Source: Lachnospiraceae bacterium (GTDB taxonomy: Bacteria; Bacillota; Clostridia; Lachnospirales; Lachnospiraceae). Taken from it: a DNA stretch of 8,790 bases. Below are positions 7,045 through 8,790 of the stretch, one piece after another (within the stretch, counting starts at the first letter, position 1; each line of letters begins with the position of its first letter). The position numbers and the translations under genes were made by a program. The notes below the pieces were generated by a model. The model had not been told where the DNA came from, did not search any database, and saw nothing but the letters and a program-made list of their open reading frames with translations. Location: positions 1-8,790 of the forward strand of contig JAJQID010000036.1 in NCBI GenBank assembly GCA_021199405.1, read 5' to 3'.

Positions 7045-7056
7045 GGAGGAGAAATG
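7045..7056 (+). promoter_or_regulatory. Ribosome binding site deciding the deacetylase start
   Basis: GGAGGAG at 7045-7051 directly precedes ATG 7054. An earlier in-frame ATG at 7024 overlaps the PFK stop but would add ten residues rich in Gly, His and Asp that do not look like a NagA start, and the Shine-Dalgarno sequence would then lie inside the gene. ATG 7054 gives MKHWIFNGNVYVDG, the normal first strand of the family. Confidence 0.7.
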
Positions 7057-8289
7057 AAACACTGGATTTTTAATGGAAATGTATACGTAGACGGCCGTTT
7101 TATCGCGGCGGATCTGGGCTATGAGGATGGACGGATCACGGATATTGTGGAGAGAAAAGAAAGAGGCTCCCGTCTGGAAGAGGCTTCGGCTAAAACCTCT
7201 GAGACGAATCGGGCTGCGTTGGACGAGCCCAGGGGCGGATATTGCTTTGATGCTGGTGGAGAGTATGTGATTCCCGGTTTCTTTGATATCCATACCCACG
7301 GCGCTGCAGGGCATGACGTGAATGCATCAGACAGAGAGGACTTTCAGGCAATCGGTCATTTCAAGGCACTTCATGGCACTACTTCCTGGTTCTGCTCTAT
7401 TCTGACGGATACGGAGGAACAGACGTCGCATTGTATCAGAGAAGCGGTGGCGCATATGCGAGATCATGAGGACTGTGCGAACCTGCAGGGCATTCATCTG
7501 GAAGGACCGTTTCTGGAGAAAGAGTATAAGGGAGCCATGCCGGAATGGCTGCTCAGGGAGGCAGATTATGATCTGGCGGCCCGTTATCAGGAGCAGGCGG
7601 AGGGAAATATTCGTTATATGACGGTCTCTCCGATGGTAAAAGGGGTGCCAGAGCTTATTCCTGAGCTTTTGAAACTAAACATAAAGGTCGCTATTGGCCA
7701 TTCAGGTGCGGACTATGACACAGCCTGGAAATGCATCCGAAACGGGGCGTCCTGCGCGACCCATACCTTCAATGCCATGGGACTTTTCCATCAGCATCAG
7801 CCGGCGATCATGGGCGCCTGCCTGGAATCAGATATTTACTGTGAGGCAATCTGCGACGGCCTGCATCTGCATCCGGGAGCGGTTCGTTTTCTGTTAAAAA
7901 TGAAGGGGTTTGACCGGGTGGTTGCAATTACGGATTCCATCATGGCCGCGGGGCTGAAGGACGGAAGATATAAGCTGGGGGTAAATGACGTGATCGTAAA
8001 AAATTCAGACGCGAGACTGGCAGAAGGAAATTCCAGGGCGGGAAGCACCCTGACCATGGATCGGGCTCTGCGTAATCTGCTCTCCTTTACAGGCAGGCCG
8101 CTGGAGGAAATTCTGCCGTTATTGACGATCAATCCGGCGAAAGCAGCAGGCATGGATGATCAGATTGGCTCTCTGGAAGTCGGAAAACAGGCGGATGTGG
8201 TAATTCTGGATTCGGAATACCAGGTTACGGATACCTTTGTAAAGGGAGAGCGCATTGACAGGAGCAGGACAGTGGAGGAATTGTCATGA
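7054..8289 (+). CDS. nagA: N-acetylhexosamine-6-phosphate deacetylase (NagA/AgaA family)
   Basis: This is a 411-residue amidohydrolase that removes acetate from GlcNAc 6-phosphate or GalNAc 6-phosphate in the cytoplasm. The barrel signatures are all present: HTHG (80-83), HLEGPF (148-153) with the metal-binding Glu150, GHS (215-217) with His216, THTFNAM (236-242) with His237, DGLHLHPG (268-275) and ITDS (292-295) with catalytic Asp294. An AGSTLTMD stretch (329-336) and the usual C-terminal 'NPAKAAGM..IGSLEVGKQADVV' pattern follow. Of the two histidines that some NagA enzymes use for a second metal, both are here (His80, His82). One oddity is an extra charged stretch at about 33-62, between the first strands and the PGFFDIH motif, longer than usual by perhaps 25 residues. 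The last codons overlap the next gene by 4 bases (ATGA). Sequence alone does not separate GlcNAc from GalNAc specificity; the neighbours favour GalNAc, so agaA could equally apply. Confidence 0.93.
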   Translation: MKHWIFNGNVYVDGRFIAADLGYEDGRITDIVERKERGSRLEEASAKTSETNRAALDEPRGGYCFDAGGEYVIPGFFDIHTHGAAGHDVNASDREDFQAIGHFKALHGTTSWFCSILTDTEEQTSHCIREAVAHMRDHEDCANLQGIHLEGPFLEKEYKGAMPEWLLREADYDLAARYQEQAEGNIRYMTVSPMVKGVPELIPELLKLNIKVAIGHSGADYDTAWKCIRNGASCATHTFNAMGLFHQHQPAIMGACLESDIYCEAICDGLHLHPGAVRFLLKMKGFDRVVAITDSIMAAGLKDGRYKLGVNDVIVKNSDARLAEGNSRAGSTLTMDRALRNLLSFTGRPLEEILPLLTINPAKAAGMDDQIGSLEVGKQADVVILDSEYQVTDTFVKGERIDRSRTVEELS

Positions 8290-8790
8290 AACATCTGTAT
8301 TTGAATTTAAAAAGATTCGACGTGCCGGTGGAGTATGGCGGTGTCAACCGTATCGCGCCTATGGAAAAATGGGGCGGCTATATTGTGGAAAATACGCAGG
8401 AGACATTAAAAAAATATGATCCTGCCGGGGCGGAATTTATACAGTTTTTTCCGGAGGCACATCTTTTGAATGCGGCGGCGGCGCGGTGTGAAAACTCACC
8501 TGTACAGATCGGATGCCAGGGAGTATACCGCATGAACACGGCGGTGGGCGGCAATTTTGGAGCCTTTACTACCAATCGTCCTGTCAGCGCCATGGCGGCC
8601 ATGGGCGTAACGTCTGCAATCATTGGTCATTGTGAGGAGAGAGATGATAAAAATGGAATTCTGGCGGAGGCAGGGACGACAGATCCGGATGCGGTCAACC
8701 GTCTGCTCAATCAGGAGATTCGGCTGGCTGTGGCCGAGGGAATGAAGGTTCTCTACTGTATCGGTGAGAAGAGTGAGGAGCAGGAAAAAT
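8286..8790 (+). CDS. Divergent triosephosphate isomerase-family protein, 5' part
   Basis: An open frame starts at ATG 8286, overlaps the deacetylase stop by 4 bases and runs off the right edge; 168 codons are visible of an expected 250 or so. TIM landmarks are present: N7-x-K9 (NLK, in place of the usual NWK) holding the substrate-binding lysine, GHCEER at 113-118 with the catalytic histidine His114 (usual GHSERR), and CIGE at 158-161. The catalytic glutamate and phosphate loop lie outside the window. Between these marks the protein differs from housekeeping TIM, with a start reading KRFDVPVEYGGVNR and CQGVYRMNTAVGGNFGAFT instead of the AQN-and-GAFTGE pattern. It would rebalance the two trioses made by the aldolase, or it could act on another phosphorylated ketose, as TIM-fold relatives in erythritol catabolism do on erythrulose 1-phosphate. 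The translational overlap ties it to the deacetylase. Confidence 0.85.
   Translation, partial: MKHLYLNLKRFDVPVEYGGVNRIAPMEKWGGYIVENTQETLKKYDPAGAEFIQFFPEAHLLNAAAARCENSPVQIGCQGVYRMNTAVGGNFGAFTTNRPVSAMAAMGVTSAIIGHCEERDDKNGILAEAGTTDPDAVNRLLNQEIRLAVAEGMKVLYCIGEKSEEQEK

Noticed and set aside
7024..7053. Upstream ATG start for the deacetylase overlapping the PFK stop
   Set aside because: The added ten residues do not look like family sequence and the strong Shine-Dalgarno sequence sits directly before ATG 7054.

Overview
The window is one stretch of a sugar-catabolic gene cluster with every gene on the + strand. Strong AGGAGG-type ribosome binding sites, tight gene spacing with two 4-base stop/start overlaps, base composition near 50% GC by eye, and the protein families together suggest a Firmicute, probably a gut-type Clostridia/Lachnospiraceae member. 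That assignment is an inference from style, not a database match.

Layout. Bases 1-442 hold the C-terminal part of a sugar-binding lipoprotein of a CUT1-type ABC transporter. A perfect 12-bp hairpin (461-490) follows. Next come the two membrane permeases: the first (544-1482) is split by an in-frame TAG, the second (1498-2355) is intact. Then follow a class II ketose-bisphosphate aldolase (2379-3230), a SIS-domain sugar-phosphate isomerase/deaminase (3310-4365), an L-fucose/L-arabinose isomerase-family protein (4379-5725), a second hairpin (5739-5764), a PfkA-type phosphofructokinase (5855-7027), an N-acetylhexosamine-6-phosphate deacetylase (7054-8289), and the start of a divergent triosephosphate isomerase (8286 to the window edge). 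No stretch over 300 bases lacks a gene. No RNA genes, insertion sequences, CRISPR arrays or confident promoters were seen.

How the genes fit. The enzymes spell a nearly complete route for an N-acetylated hexosamine: deacetylation of the 6-phosphate (NagA/AgaA type), deamination/isomerisation to a ketohexose 6-phosphate (SIS protein, AgaS type), phosphorylation to the 1,6-bisphosphate (PFK), cleavage to two trioses (aldolase) and triose interconversion (TIM). This is the order of the known tagatose-6-phosphate route for N-acetylgalactosamine. Here it is coupled to an ABC importer instead of the usual PTS, so a sugar kinase and the transporter ATPase must lie elsewhere. A GlcNAc route through fructose 6-phosphate cannot be excluded.

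The parts that do not fit the textbook are the interest of the window. A fucose-isomerase-like enzyme has no obvious step. The PFK has a mixed ATP/PPi signature. The SIS, aldolase and TIM proteins are divergent at substrate-binding loops. An amber codon sits in the middle of a permease helix.
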